From assembly GCF_004208415.1 (NCBI RefSeq), contig NZ_CP035758.1, forward strand, positions 3,100,001-3,164,000: a DNA stretch of 64,000 nucleotides. The letters are read 5' to 3'. This DNA comes from Ktedonosporobacter rubrisoli (lineage in GTDB: Bacteria > Chloroflexota > Ktedonobacteria > Ktedonobacterales > Ktedonobacteraceae). The notes under the pieces were generated by a model. The model did not search any database, was not told the DNA's origin, and was given only the letters and a program-made list of their open reading frames with translations. Both the position numbers and the translations under genes were made by a program. Shown piece by piece: positions 53,878 to 62,426 of the stretch (its first letter is position 1; every line of letters starts with the position of its first letter).

Positions 53878-54324
53878 ATGTGGGCCGAATTACAAACTAT
53901 ACAAATGACCTATGCGCAAATTCTCCAGGGCGAACGACCCTGGAACGCCCTTGGCGATTTCCTGAATTACTGGTTTGACTACGCCAGCGATCGGCGACAG
54001 GAAATGGTAGAGGATGCTCTGGTTTTGCCAGGGACTTTGACTGACGAGACGCTGCGCTGGGCCGCCTTCTGCTCCGCTTCGGTTGAGTATCTATGTGCTT
54101 GCTATGGCCTCACGTGTCCAGCCTGGGTGCATGATCCGGCTTATGTCTTGCCCGAGCCCTGGTTCCACGGCCTGGGAGCTCAGAGACCCCATGTGCAGAT
54201 GCGCCTCTTACACGAGACTCCCGAGGCATTTAGCCGACGCAAGATTTATTGCAGTCCTCGTCTGTTCGCGAATAAATATGAGCTAGCTAGTGAGAAACGC
54301 GAACGCCAGGTTGCCTCTGTTTAG
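53878..54324 (+). CDS. Partner protein of the nucleotidyltransferase gene
   Basis: Protein of 148 residues: an N-terminal segment of helices with WNALGDFLNYWFDY and RQEMVEDALVLPG, then the acidic and Trp-rich ACYGLTCPAWVHDPAYVLPE and WFHGLGAQRPHVQM. No DNA-binding motif is evident. Its pairing with the nucleotidyltransferase gene points to a toxin-antitoxin-like module. No function can be stated beyond that. AGGATAAGACG precedes the ATG. Confidence 0.65.
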   Translation: MWAELQTIQMTYAQILQGERPWNALGDFLNYWFDYASDRRQEMVEDALVLPGTLTDETLRWAAFCSASVEYLCACYGLTCPAWVHDPAYVLPEPWFHGLGAQRPHVQMRLLHETPEAFSRRKIYCSPRLFANKYELASEKRERQVASV

Positions 54325-54475
54325 CGCTATGCTTACGCAAGGTAGCGAGGATACTTCTCGCTACCTGAAATGAAGCTTCTGCTATGACCTTGCCTTTCCT
54401 AACGATCAAGTAAGATGGTAAATGCATCGATTTTGCTGAACATGTGGAAGAAAGGCCCACAACGAGATTTTCTAG

Positions 54476-55408
54476 ATGAATCGTATTGACCGTCTAACTG
54501 CTATCCTTTTGCTCTTACAAACAGGCAAACGCAGCGCTACAGAGATTGCCCAGCATTTTGAGGTCTCCCGGCGCACCATTCAGCGAGATATCGACGCTCT
54601 CTGCGAAATGGGCATTCCCATCATCGCCGACCTGGGTGCCGCTGGCGGCTATAGCTTACCACCAGATTTTACCCTGCCCCCGCTCGCTTTGACCTTGCAC
54701 GAAGCCCTCTTGTTGCGCCTGGCGTTGAGCGGTCTCTCTCAACTCAGCGCGACCCCCTTCAAACAGGAGCGCGAATCGCTGCTCGCCAAAATAAAGACCT
54801 TGCTGCCCCAGGGCGAGAGCGAGCATCTTGAACAATTCACAAACACCCTTTCTCTTGGTGTCCCCTCTTTGCCCTATCCGGCTCCGTTTCTCGATCAGCT
54901 TCTGCAAAGTGCACACGAGCGACAGTGGGTCTGCGTCACCTATCGTTCCGAAAAAGGAGTCTCGCAGCAAACGATCCTGCCGACGCGCCTGCGTAGCCAC
55001 GGAGGTCTCTGGTACTGCGATGGCTTTTCCCATGAGCGCCAGGCGTGGCGCATCTACCGCGTTGACCGTTTTCTTGACGTGAAAGCTGCCCCATCGTCTC
55101 CACAGCCATTGGAATCCCCTATCCCAATTCCCACCCGTGAACATCCTTCATTTCCTGTGGTACGTATTCACCTGACAGCCCGTGGCGTTCTGCGCCTGGA
55201 GCACGATGCGGATCTGGGACCACGCTTGCAACGCCAGGACAATGGCGAAGGATGGCTCATTTTGCACTGGCGGACAAGGGAGTATGATTGGCTCGTGCGC
55301 ATCTTATTGAGCCTGGGCACCGATGCCAAAATACTTGAGCCAGAAGAGTTGCGCAGGCGTGTGAAGCTCGAAGCAAAAAAGATTGCCTGTCACCATACGG
55401 AATTATGA
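54476..55408 (+). CDS. WYL-domain transcriptional regulator (YafY-like)
   Basis: Regulator of 310 residues. Residues 1-60 hold a winged HTH (SATEIAQHFEVSRRTIQRDI), then a WYL domain with RSHGGLWYCDGFSHER and IYRVDRF, and a C-terminal WCX region. WYL proteins bind nucleic acid or nucleotide ligands and often control stress or defence genes. It is next to the nucleotidyltransferase pair. A putative toxin-antitoxin neighbour would fit, but this is only position. Confidence 0.88.
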   Translation: MNRIDRLTAILLLLQTGKRSATEIAQHFEVSRRTIQRDIDALCEMGIPIIADLGAAGGYSLPPDFTLPPLALTLHEALLLRLALSGLSQLSATPFKQERESLLAKIKTLLPQGESEHLEQFTNTLSLGVPSLPYPAPFLDQLLQSAHERQWVCVTYRSEKGVSQQTILPTRLRSHGGLWYCDGFSHERQAWRIYRVDRFLDVKAAPSSPQPLESPIPIPTREHPSFPVVRIHLTARGVLRLEHDADLGPRLQRQDNGEGWLILHWRTREYDWLVRILLSLGTDAKILEPEELRRRVKLEAKKIACHHTEL

Positions 55409-55514
55409 CATAAGGTTGTCGCCATTATCTTGCTATACTTTCCCACAGATAGATACGCAAGCAACGGATGTAAGGTGAACCAGGTAGTTCTAATAAATAC
55501 GAGTGAGGATAACA

Positions 55515-56369
55515 ATGACAACACACGCCTTAGTGCTCGGCGGAGGGGGAGTAGTAGGAATTGCCTGGGAGACCGGGCTGCTGGTAGGGCTGGCCGAAGC
55601 CGGGATAGATATTTGCACTGCCAACTTGTTTGTGGGAACTTCGGCAGGTGCCAACGTGTCAGCACAGATTACTAGTGGCCTTGCACTGGAGGAACTCTTC
55701 CAGCGGCTGGTTGATCCAGCGTTACAGGCACATGAACTGGCACCGCAGCCGGACTTTGCGAAGATGCTCGCTGATTTCACGCGCGCTTTCAAAGAAGGAG
55801 GCACGGGGAGAGAGATTCTGCAACGCATCGGCGCTCTGGCATTAGCAGCTCCTACGGTGCCAGAGGCAGAGCGCCGTGAGATCATTGCCTCACGGTTGCC
55901 AGTGCAGAACTGGCCCCAAAGCCGGTTAGAGATCGTGGCTGTTGATGTGCAGAGCGGCGAGCGAACCGTTTTCACAAGGGATTCTGGGGTTGAGCTGGTT
56001 GACGCGGTGATGGCTAGTGGTGCATTGCCCTACGCGTATCCTCCTGCTCCCATCAATCAGCGTCGCTATATCGATGGCGGGTGCTACTCAATAGCCAATC
56101 TGGACCTGGCAGTTGGTTTCGATAAGGTTCTGGTACTCCAACCCGACCTCCCTCCATTCCCTTACCTGGAAAGCCTGGATGAGTAGAGAGAACGTTTGCA
56201 GGGTGAGGGAGCGCAACTTGAGGTGATTACGCCCGATGAGGCAATGAAGGCTGCCCTGGCCTCCGTTGGAGGCAACGCGCTTGATCCTTCTCTACGAGGT
56301 ATCGCAGCCAACTTGGGTCGCGAGCAAAGTCGGCAAGAGGCGGCTCGTGTGGCTGCCCTGTGGCAATAG
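55515..56369 (+). pseudogene. Patatin-like phospholipase with premature stop
   Basis: The lipase of 223 residues before the stop has GGGGVVGIAWETG (oxyanion region), GTSAGA (serine nucleophile motif GxSxG) and YIDGGC (catalytic Asp motif D-G-G). At 56184-56186 an in-frame TAG ends it, but the same frame continues with family-like sequence (RLQGEGAQLEVITPDEAM, ALASVGGNALDPSLRG) to TAG 56367-56369. So a single nonsense change has removed about 60 C-terminal residues; activity may survive. ATG 55515 suits GAGG upstream. Confidence 0.75.
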
Positions 56370-56638
56370 GTCTCTCCCTTAACGCAGGGCCTATAGGTCA
56401 TTCCGAGTAGCTGCTCAGATGCCTTGCTCCCAAGCAATGGGAAAAGGAGCACCAACGAAGGCAGCTCGCTACTTGAGGCGTTGCGAGCTGCCTTGTTTGC
56501 GCATGGTGGAGAGGTAGCTGCGAAAGGTTCCCGAAATCTCTTGTGGCACGTCGATCATGCGCAGATCTCCTTCGACCAGATTGTTGGTGAAGGGAATGCG
56601 CAAATCATCTGATGAGCGAGAAGAAGGTATATATTTTT

Positions 56639-56677
56639 GGGCTCATAACATTTTTTCCTCCCATTTTTCCCGCTAAG
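56639..56677. repeat. Left inverted repeat of the Tn3-like element
   Basis: Begins GGGCTCATAACATT and ends CATTTTTCCCGCTAAG; 39 bases, matching the right end apart from its outer few bases and one extra T. The preceding 260 bases, after the patatin gene, show no gene. Confidence 0.8.
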
Positions 56678-56736
56678 ACCAGATACCCGAAAATGAGCCA
56701 GGATGTTTCCCGCTAAGCCAAAACCGTGCGTTTCAT

Positions 56737-57313
56737 TTATGGTTCTGAAGATTTTTGCTTCATTTCTCGCACATATCGGTACAATGTTGAGCGAGAGATC
56801 TCAAGCGTCAAGCAAATCTCTGAAATGGAATGGTTGGGATCAGCAAATAGGCGGCGCGCTAGGGTGACTTTTCCATTCGTGGTCAGTCTCTTTGGCCTTC
56901 CTCCAACACGTCCTCTTGGCCGCGCAGCAGCGAGGCCAGCATTGGTTCGCTCACGAATAAGATCACGCTCAAACTCAGCCAATGCTCCCATGAGATGGAA
57001 GATCAGCTTCCCGCCAGGCGTGGTCGTGCCGATCTTTTCGGTGAGGCTGATAAAATCGACTCCCTGATCTTTGAGGATGTTGAGCGTTTCGATAAGATCT
57101 TTGAGCGAGCGTCCCAGGCTGTCAAGTTTCCAGACAATCACTGTAGCACCTGGGCGGACAAACGCCAGCAGATCCTCTCATCCTTTTCGCTCAAACTTCG
57201 ATCCCGTCATTTTGTCGCCGAAGTATTTTTTACATCCAGGTTCTTTCAAGGCATCTCTCTGTAATGCCTCATTTTGCTCTTGCTTGGAGACCCGAACCTT
57301 ATCCAATCTTCAT
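56737..57313 (-). pseudogene. Serine resolvase (tnpR-like), broken by frameshift and stop
   Basis: Reads as a small serine recombinase in pieces. ATG at 57313 gives MKIG, after which a frameshift leads into RVSKQEQNEALQRDALKEPG, KYFGDKMTGSKFERKG, an in-frame TGA, then EDLLAFVRPGATVIVWKLDS. The final open frame (56737-57141) keeps the catalytic-domain end and a C-terminal helix-turn-helix (SISEICLTLEISRSTLYRYV). The N-terminal part holding the active serine is separated, so the enzyme is dead. Confidence 0.8.
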
Positions 57314-57452
57314 GACGCTCTCTCAGCTCTGCGGTTTGTGTCACTTACTCATGAAAGGTCGATAGTTTTGACATTTTGATTTTGATACGACTTTGGCACA
57401 AGTCAGCCATGCGTGCAAGTGTGAGCACAAGAGGAAGAGATCGTGTGTCAAA

Positions 57453-57466
57453 AAACCGGTCGGTTT
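57453..57466. promoter_or_regulatory. Palindrome AAACCG-GT-CGGTTT, TetR operator candidate
   Basis: A perfect 6-bp inverted repeat with a 2-base centre, 172 bases before the TetR start. The AACCGxxCGGTT pattern is common for TetR-family sites. The remaining gap back to the resolvase shows no gene. Confidence 0.5.
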
Positions 57467-57637
57467 CGAGATAAACCCATCAGGAGATCAGGAAAAACAC
57501 GTTGAAGTGAGCATACTTGGGAACTCGTGATTCATTGCCCATCATGCACCTTGACACGGAAGCGCTCCTGTGATTATACTGAACAAAGTAACATATTTTG
57601 TTCAAAGTGTTCATTGCAAGATGAGAGGAAGAAGCCA

Positions 57638-58342
57638 ATGCCCGACCATGATGAACGAGAGGCTCAGATTCTCCACGCGGCAACAGACGTTATTCTCCGT
57701 CAGGGATATGATAAGACCACGATGAACGATATCGCCGAGGAAGCTGGCGTCAGTCGAGGGACTGTCTACCTCTATTTCAAAGGAAAGGAGGAACTCTTTG
57801 AAGCCCTCTTGTATTGGGAATGGAGGCAGTACTCCCAAGTCTGGTTGGAAGCTCTTGAGTCCGACCCACGTGGCGGTACCATTGGAGGATTCTACCGAGC
57901 ACTCTTTCGTGCCGTGGGCAGCCGTCCTCTGATGGCCTCCATCATGCGACGGGATCGGCGTGTCCTTGGCAATTATCTGCGCAAGCCAGACAATCTTGTG
58001 GCCAGGATAGAGTCTGGTTTGACCACCCTCGATTTGATCAAAGCGCTCCAGGCGCTTGGAGCGGTTCGCCAGGACCTTGATCCAGAGGTGACAGCGCACC
58101 TGCTCGAAACGCTCTCGTATGGACAGCTCACGATAGCAGACTTTCACTCACCTGATCAGTTTCCCCCCTTTCCTGTGGTTATGGAAGCTCTTGCCTCTAT
58201 GCTGGATCGTTGGCTTTTGCCAGAAGATGGAGGCAACAGCGAGGCGGGCAAGCAGGTCTTTCGTCAGATGGCCGTTGCCACGAAGGAACAGCTTGAGCAG
58301 ATGAGGCGGGCGCGTGGACAAGCAGAAGATGTGAAGGAATAG
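57638..58342 (+). CDS. TetR/AcrR-family regulator of the ABC exporter
   Basis: Repressor of 234 residues. The HTH is MNDIAEEAGVSRGTVYLYFK, and a long ligand domain follows. ATG at 57638 is preferred because AGGAAG lies just upstream and the longer frame from 57527 is not conserved-looking. A palindrome lies upstream of the leader. It is cotranscribed with the microprotein and the exporter genes, so it probably represses this operon until the toxic substrate binds. Confidence 0.9.
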   Translation: MPDHDEREAQILHAATDVILRQGYDKTTMNDIAEEAGVSRGTVYLYFKGKEELFEALLYWEWRQYSQVWLEALESDPRGGTIGGFYRALFRAVGSRPLMASIMRRDRRVLGNYLRKPDNLVARIESGLTTLDLIKALQALGAVRQDLDPEVTAHLLETLSYGQLTIADFHSPDQFPPFPVVMEALASMLDRWLLPEDGGNSEAGKQVFRQMAVATKEQLEQMRRARGQAEDVKE

Positions 58343-58465
58343 ATGTACAAAAATCCACGTTCCCCAGTCCCAGCGGATAAAGAGAAGCTGCTCAAGCAAG
58401 AGCTGGATGGGTACAATAAATACGCACAAAAGGTGCATTATCGATTAGTGCCATATGTATGGTAA
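58343..58465 (+). CDS. Forty-residue microprotein after the TetR gene
   Basis: The ATG follows the TetR stop with no gap (TAG-ATG). The 40 residues are hydrophilic: MYKNPRSPVPADKEKLLKQE then DGYNKYAQKVHYRLVPYVW. It lies in the 175-bp gap before the ABC ATPase. Its reading frame, coding-like composition and position suggest a translated microprotein, but no family is known to me. It could be a remnant. Confidence 0.45.
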   Translation: MYKNPRSPVPADKEKLLKQELDGYNKYAQKVHYRLVPYVW

Positions 58466-58517
58466 GAGTAGAAACAATTTCAGAAAGAAATAGAGCCATA
58501 GAAAGGAATGATCAGAT

Positions 58518-59429
58518 ATGCCAACAGCGATCTCCATATCCGGACTGATCAAATCATTTGGCCGGACGCGTGCCCTTGATGGCCTCAACCTCTCGGTTCG
58601 CACTGGTGAAGTCCACGGCTTCCTGGGTCCCAACGGGGCAGGGAAGACCACGACAATTCGTGTCCTGCTTGGCCTGTTGCGATCCGATGCTGGTGACGTG
58701 CTCCTGCTCGGAGGTGATCCCTGGCATGATGCCACTGCCCTCCACCGTCGCCTTGCCTATGTGCCTGGGGATGTCTCACTCTGGCCGAATTTGACCGGAG
58801 GTGAGATCATCGATCTGCTCGGCAAGCTGCGAGGTGGGATAGATCCGCGCCGACGCGTAGCGCTGTTAGAGCGCTTCGAGCTTGATCCGCGTAAGCAGAG
58901 TCGTGCCTACTCCAAAGGCAATCGGCAGAAAGTGGTGTTAATTGCTGCCCTGGCCTCTGATGTCGAGCTCCTCATCCTGGACGAACCCACATCGGGCCTT
59001 GATCCGTTAATGGAAGCCACATTTCGTGAGTGCATCGCCGAAGAAAAGGCCAGGGGACGCACCGTTTTGTTATCCAGCCATATCCTGGCTGAAGTCGAGG
59101 CGCTCTGTGACCGTATCAGCATTGTGCGTAACGGGCGCACGGTGGAAAGCGGCACGTTGGCTGAACTCCGTCACCTGACGCACACGGAGGTCTCTGCCGA
59201 AGTAACAGCGGTGCCGCCTACCCTGACAACACTGGAGGGCATACATCATCTCGACATCCAGGGAAACAGAGTGCGCTTCTCGGCTGACGCTAATGCATTA
59301 GGACAAGCACTTTCCCTGTTGACACATGCAGGCTTACACAGCTTAACTTGCCAGCCGCCGACTCTGGAAGAACTGTTTCTGCGGCACTATGAGACCAGAG
59401 AGCAGAGCAGGCAGGAGGTGGTGCGATGA
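58518..59429 (+). CDS. ABC exporter ATPase
   Basis: ATP-binding subunit of 303 residues. Walker [11 protein letters not shown], the Q-loop replaced region [16 protein letters not shown], signature-like YSKGNRQKV (in place of LSGGQ), Walker [14 protein letters not shown] and the switch histidine in LLSSHIL are visible. The C-terminal 80 residues are a typical accessory domain of drug-exporter ATPases. It drives the ABC-2 permease, whose start overlaps its stop by ATGA. Confidence 0.92.
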   Translation: MPTAISISGLIKSFGRTRALDGLNLSVRTGEVHGFLGPNGAGKTTTIRVLLGLLRSDAGDVLLLGGDPWHDATALHRRLAYVPGDVSLWPNLTGGEIIDLLGKLRGGIDPRRRVALLERFELDPRKQSRAYSKGNRQKVVLIAALASDVELLILDEPTSGLDPLMEATFRECIAEEKARGRTVLLSSHILAEVEALCDRISIVRNGRTVESGTLAELRHLTHTEVSAEVTAVPPTLTTLEGIHHLDIQGNRVRFSADANALGQALSLLTHAGLHSLTCQPPTLEELFLRHYETREQSRQEVVR

Positions 59430-61039
59430 AAGGTTTGGAAGGTACAGCAACGTTGACCCGTCTGGCGCTCCGGCGCGAGCGGGTGATGATCCCTGTATGG
59501 ATGGTGCTGATCGTGGTGCTGGTGGTGGGCGTCGCCGTAAACTACCAACGACTATTCCCTACAGAATTGATGCGCGAGAATTTTGTAGCGGAGATGTCAA
59601 AAAATCTGGCGCTCATTGCCTTTAGCGGGCATATTGTCAGCGCGGATCTGGGTGCACTGATGGTTTTTAAGATTGGTGATAGTGCGTATGTCTTGCTTGC
59701 ACTCATGGTGTTGTTGACCATTTTTCGGTACACCAGAACTGAAGAGGAGTCCGGGCGCCAGGATCTCCTGAGTGCTGGTGTCGTCGGACGATATGCGCCG
59801 CTGACTGCCAGCCTCATTGTGGCCTGCGGAGCCAGCTTGCTCACTGGCCTGCTTTGTGTACTTGGATTACTTGGCCTTGGCATCGATATGGTTGGATCTA
59901 TCGCGTTTGGAGTGGCGCTGGCCGGAAATGGCCTGGTCTTTGCGGCAATAGCTGCCCTGGTGGCACAACTGAGCGAGAATACGCGCACGGCAATCGCCAT
60001 TGGCGCTCTCGCTCTCATAGCTTCCTACCTGATTCGTTTTGTCGCCGATGCGATTGGTCAGCCCTGGCTGGAGTGGCTTTCGCCGAACGGATGGAGCCAT
60101 CTGCTTGCGCCATTTGGGGACGAGCAATGGGGGGCTGCTGGCCTGATGCTCGTTGCCACCATCATCGTCGAGGCTTTTGCCTATCTGCTGATAGCGCGCC
60201 GCGATCTTGGTTCTGGCTTGCTTGCTCCGCGCCCCGGTCCCGCTGGCTCTACTCGCTTGCGTAGCCCGTTGGCACTTGCCTGGCGCTTGCAGCGTGGTCC
60301 ATTACTGGGGTGGGCCATCGCTTATAGCGTGATCGGAGCTGTGTGTGGCGCAGCCGCAGGTTCAATGCAGGAATTTATCCGAACCAGTTCCTTTGGGATG
60401 ACATTTTTGATCCACTACAGTGGGAACCCTCATGCCAGCAGCGCAGACATCTTTCTGGAAATGATCGTGATTACCCTGGGGATGGTGTCAGTCTTCTACT
60501 CGGCCTTTGCGGTGCTACGACTGCGGAGCGAAGAAGTCGCTGGACATGCTGAACTGCTGCTCTCAACGACGGTCGGGCGCATACGCTGGATTGCTAGCCA
60601 TCTTGTGAACGCACTCGTGGGAACCGTGATCATCCTGGCGGCAGGCGGGTTCTTCATGGGGCTGGTGCGCTGGCTCAGTAGCGGTGACGTTGCCGCATTC
60701 CCGCGCGTGTTCACTGGCGCACTGCTTCATGCCCCCGCCGCATGGGTCCTCATCGGAGCTGCGCTGCTCCTGTTTGGGATCGTCCCACGGTTTGCGGTAG
60801 CGATGACCTGGGTAGTGGTATTGTATGTACAATTGATTGGCGAAGTCCTCGGTCCGATCTTCCTGGGGCCAACGTATCGCTATTCGGTGATAAATGCACT
60901 CCAGCCCTTCCACTGGGTACCCAGAATCGCCTCGGGAGGCGTACTCACTGCCACACCGGAGCTTTTGCTCACGGGACTCTCCATCCTGCTGATTACCGCC
61001 GGACTGGTAACGTTCCAGCGCCGCAACGTTGGTAGCTAA
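59426..61039 (+). CDS. ABC-2 type exporter permease (antibiotic-export type)
   Basis: Integral membrane protein of 537 residues with about twelve helices in two similar halves, each beginning with a cytoplasmic [14 protein letters not shown] or [18 protein letters not shown] segment. Size and pattern match permeases exporting polyketide or peptide antibiotics. It is coupled to the ATPase gene by an ATGA overlap. Its end runs up to the broken transposase fragment, marking the passenger's right-hand joint. Confidence 0.88.
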   Translation: MKGLEGTATLTRLALRRERVMIPVWMVLIVVLVVGVAVNYQRLFPTELMRENFVAEMSKNLALIAFSGHIVSADLGALMVFKIGDSAYVLLALMVLLTIFRYTRTEEESGRQDLLSAGVVGRYAPLTASLIVACGASLLTGLLCVLGLLGLGIDMVGSIAFGVALAGNGLVFAAIAALVAQLSENTRTAIAIGALALIASYLIRFVADAIGQPWLEWLSPNGWSHLLAPFGDEQWGAAGLMLVATIIVEAFAYLLIARRDLGSGLLAPRPGPAGSTRLRSPLALAWRLQRGPLLGWAIAYSVIGAVCGAAAGSMQEFIRTSSFGMTFLIHYSGNPHASSADIFLEMIVITLGMVSVFYSAFAVLRLRSEEVAGHAELLLSTTVGRIRWIASHLVNALVGTVIILAAGGFFMGLVRWLSSGDVAAFPRVFTGALLHAPAAWVLIGAALLLFGIVPRFAVAMTWVVVLYVQLIGEVLGPIFLGPTYRYSVINALQPFHWVPRIASGGVLTATPELLLTGLSILLITAGLVTFQRRNVGS

Positions 61040-61453
61040 GGCCAACGGCTGCAACTCGCGCGCAAGCCAGAGATACTCCTTCCATCCACAGTCACGGAAG
61101 TGGTATGTCTGGCGGATCTCATCCAGGTGCTCATAGAGCGTATGATCTCGATCTCCATACCGGGAAAAGGTGGAAGCAGGAACCTGCACTTGATCGGCGA
61201 TCACTGCAAGAACGCGAGGAGGAACTCCTGCTAACTCCCTTAACGGACGCCCAGGGAAACGGAGTACAGCAAGCTGAACGGCAAACTCCAGGCGATTATG
61301 CTACCTCCTCCACTGATTAATCAGCTCAAGATCTTTTTGCGTCAAGATGTAGTGGTGAGCAATCTCCCGATCAGACAGATCAGCCGGAATCTGAGTAAGA
61401 ACATCTCTCTGCTCTGGGGTCAAATAGGTTGGGCTTTTTGAAGTAAAAGGCAT
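61040..61453 (-). pseudogene. N-terminal fragment of a Tn3-family transposase
   Basis: Reads as the N-terminal DUF4158-type domain of TnpA: MPFTSKSPTYLTPEQRDVLT, QIPADLSDREIAHHY, then LINQWRR followed by an in-frame TAG, and on with HNRLEFAVQLAVLRFPG, VIADQVQVPASTFSRYGDRD and [13 protein letters not shown]. The rest of the roughly 1000-residue protein is absent; the exporter operon sits where it should continue. So tnpA was lost when the passenger was acquired, or afterwards. Confidence 0.8.
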
Positions 61454-61558
61454 CGCATCCTCCACGTCCACGTTTTTTTCTCTTGTCTTTCGTATCATGT
61501 GGGCAAGATGATGTCAATGAAACCGATTTAGAACGGGACTGGAAGGCTATGTTATGAG

Positions 61559-61596
61559 CTTAGCGGGAAAAATGGGAGGAAAAATGTTATCACTCC
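61559..61596. repeat. Right inverted repeat of the Tn3-like element
   Basis: Reading inward it begins GGAGTGATAACATTTTT and ends CCCGCTAAG, 38 bases, matching the left end. TTTTT follows directly outside. Confidence 0.8.
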
Positions 61597-61605
61597 TTTT
61601 TTGCC

Positions 61606-61649
61606 TTGACAGTCTAACTATAATAGGTTATTATCTATCTATATTAGAT
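61606..61649 (+). promoter_or_regulatory. Promoter and palindrome before the YrdB gene
   Basis: TTGACA (61606-61611), a 17-base spacer, TATTAT (61629-61634). ATCTA-TAT-TAGAT (61637-61649) follows directly and could be an operator. The promoter begins just nine bases outside the Tn3-like end. Confidence 0.5.
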
Positions 61650-61751
61650 AAAAAGTTATCGAGAGAGCTTGTGAGATGTATGAAGCAAGAAAATTTCAAA
61701 ATTGCCTCTTGTTTCTATGCTGGGTAGCGCGAGCTAAAAGGAGTGGCCGAG

Positions 61752-62093
61752 ATGATTTTTAATAGTATCAAATATGTAAATATGGGGCTGGCTTTTTTGT
61801 TGGAGCTGGGAGTTCTAGTGGCTCTAGGCTACTGGGGATTTCAGGTTGGCCAGGGAATGCTCATGAAAATTCTGCCAGGGATAGGCCTTCCAGTCCTGGC
61901 TATTATCGTCTGGGGTATACTTGGTGCGCCAAAGTCAAGCTGGCAATTACAAGGCATCTGGTACCTGGCTCTGCAAGTAGTTTTCTTTGGTTCGGCTGCA
62001 TTGGCGCTCTTTTCTGCTGGACGGCGTGATTTGGGAATAGCCTTCGCCCTGCTCTTTGTTCTTAATGTTGCGCTAACTCGTATTCTGGGGTGA
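61752..62093 (+). CDS. YrdB family membrane protein (DUF2568)
   Basis: Small membrane protein of 113 residues with four predicted helices: GLAFLLELGVLVALGYWGFQ, ILPGIGLPVLAIIVWGILGA, then GIWYLALQVVFFGSAALALF and a last helix. It matches the YrdB/DUF2568 pattern, including the LG-A-P-K-S-S loop. ATG at 61752 is chosen over GTG 61743 because AAAAGGAG is eight bases before it. The function is unknown. The 333-bp gap that follows shows no supported gene. Confidence 0.85.
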   Translation: MIFNSIKYVNMGLAFLLELGVLVALGYWGFQVGQGMLMKILPGIGLPVLAIIVWGILGAPKSSWQLQGIWYLALQVVFFGSAALALFSAGRRDLGIAFALLFVLNVALTRILG

Positions 62094-62426
62094 AAGCATC
62101 TCTCTATGTCTATTTTTCTATTCTCTATCTTCAGTTCTATGCCTCTTGATAAAAAGCAGTGCAGAGAATATACGCATGAACGTTTCCAGATACGCTAAGG
62201 CGAAGGCTATTATGCAACCCTGGTAGAGATTCAACCTGTCATGCTGTGCGGATAAAGCCTCTGGTCTAGAGTGGTCAGTAGCGGGTGGTCGATTGAGAAG
62301 ACGATGGAGTCTGCGGTTTGTTCCTCTTCTAAGGATCAGCTGATAAACAAGGACCGATCCTGTCCTTCTTCCAGGGTATACTCTGAGTAATGGAAAAGTA
62401 AAGAGGAATGAAAGAGGAAAAATCAA

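Larger units (their letters stand above)
56639..61596. mobile_element. Decayed Tn3-family transposon carrying an ABC exporter operon
   Basis: Inverted repeats of 38-39 bp at both ends (56639-56677 and 61559-61596) share CTCCCATTTTTCCCGCTAAG, with the Tn3-style inner end CGCTAAG. TTTTT flanks both sides (56634-56638 and 61597-61601), a 5-bp duplication as usual for Tn3. Inside are a broken resolvase at the left, a broken N-terminal piece of the transposase at the right, and between them TetR, a microprotein and an ABC-2 exporter. No complete transposase remains, so the element cannot move alone. A partial copy of the end (TTTCCCGCTAAG) lies near 56705-56716. Confidence 0.8.
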
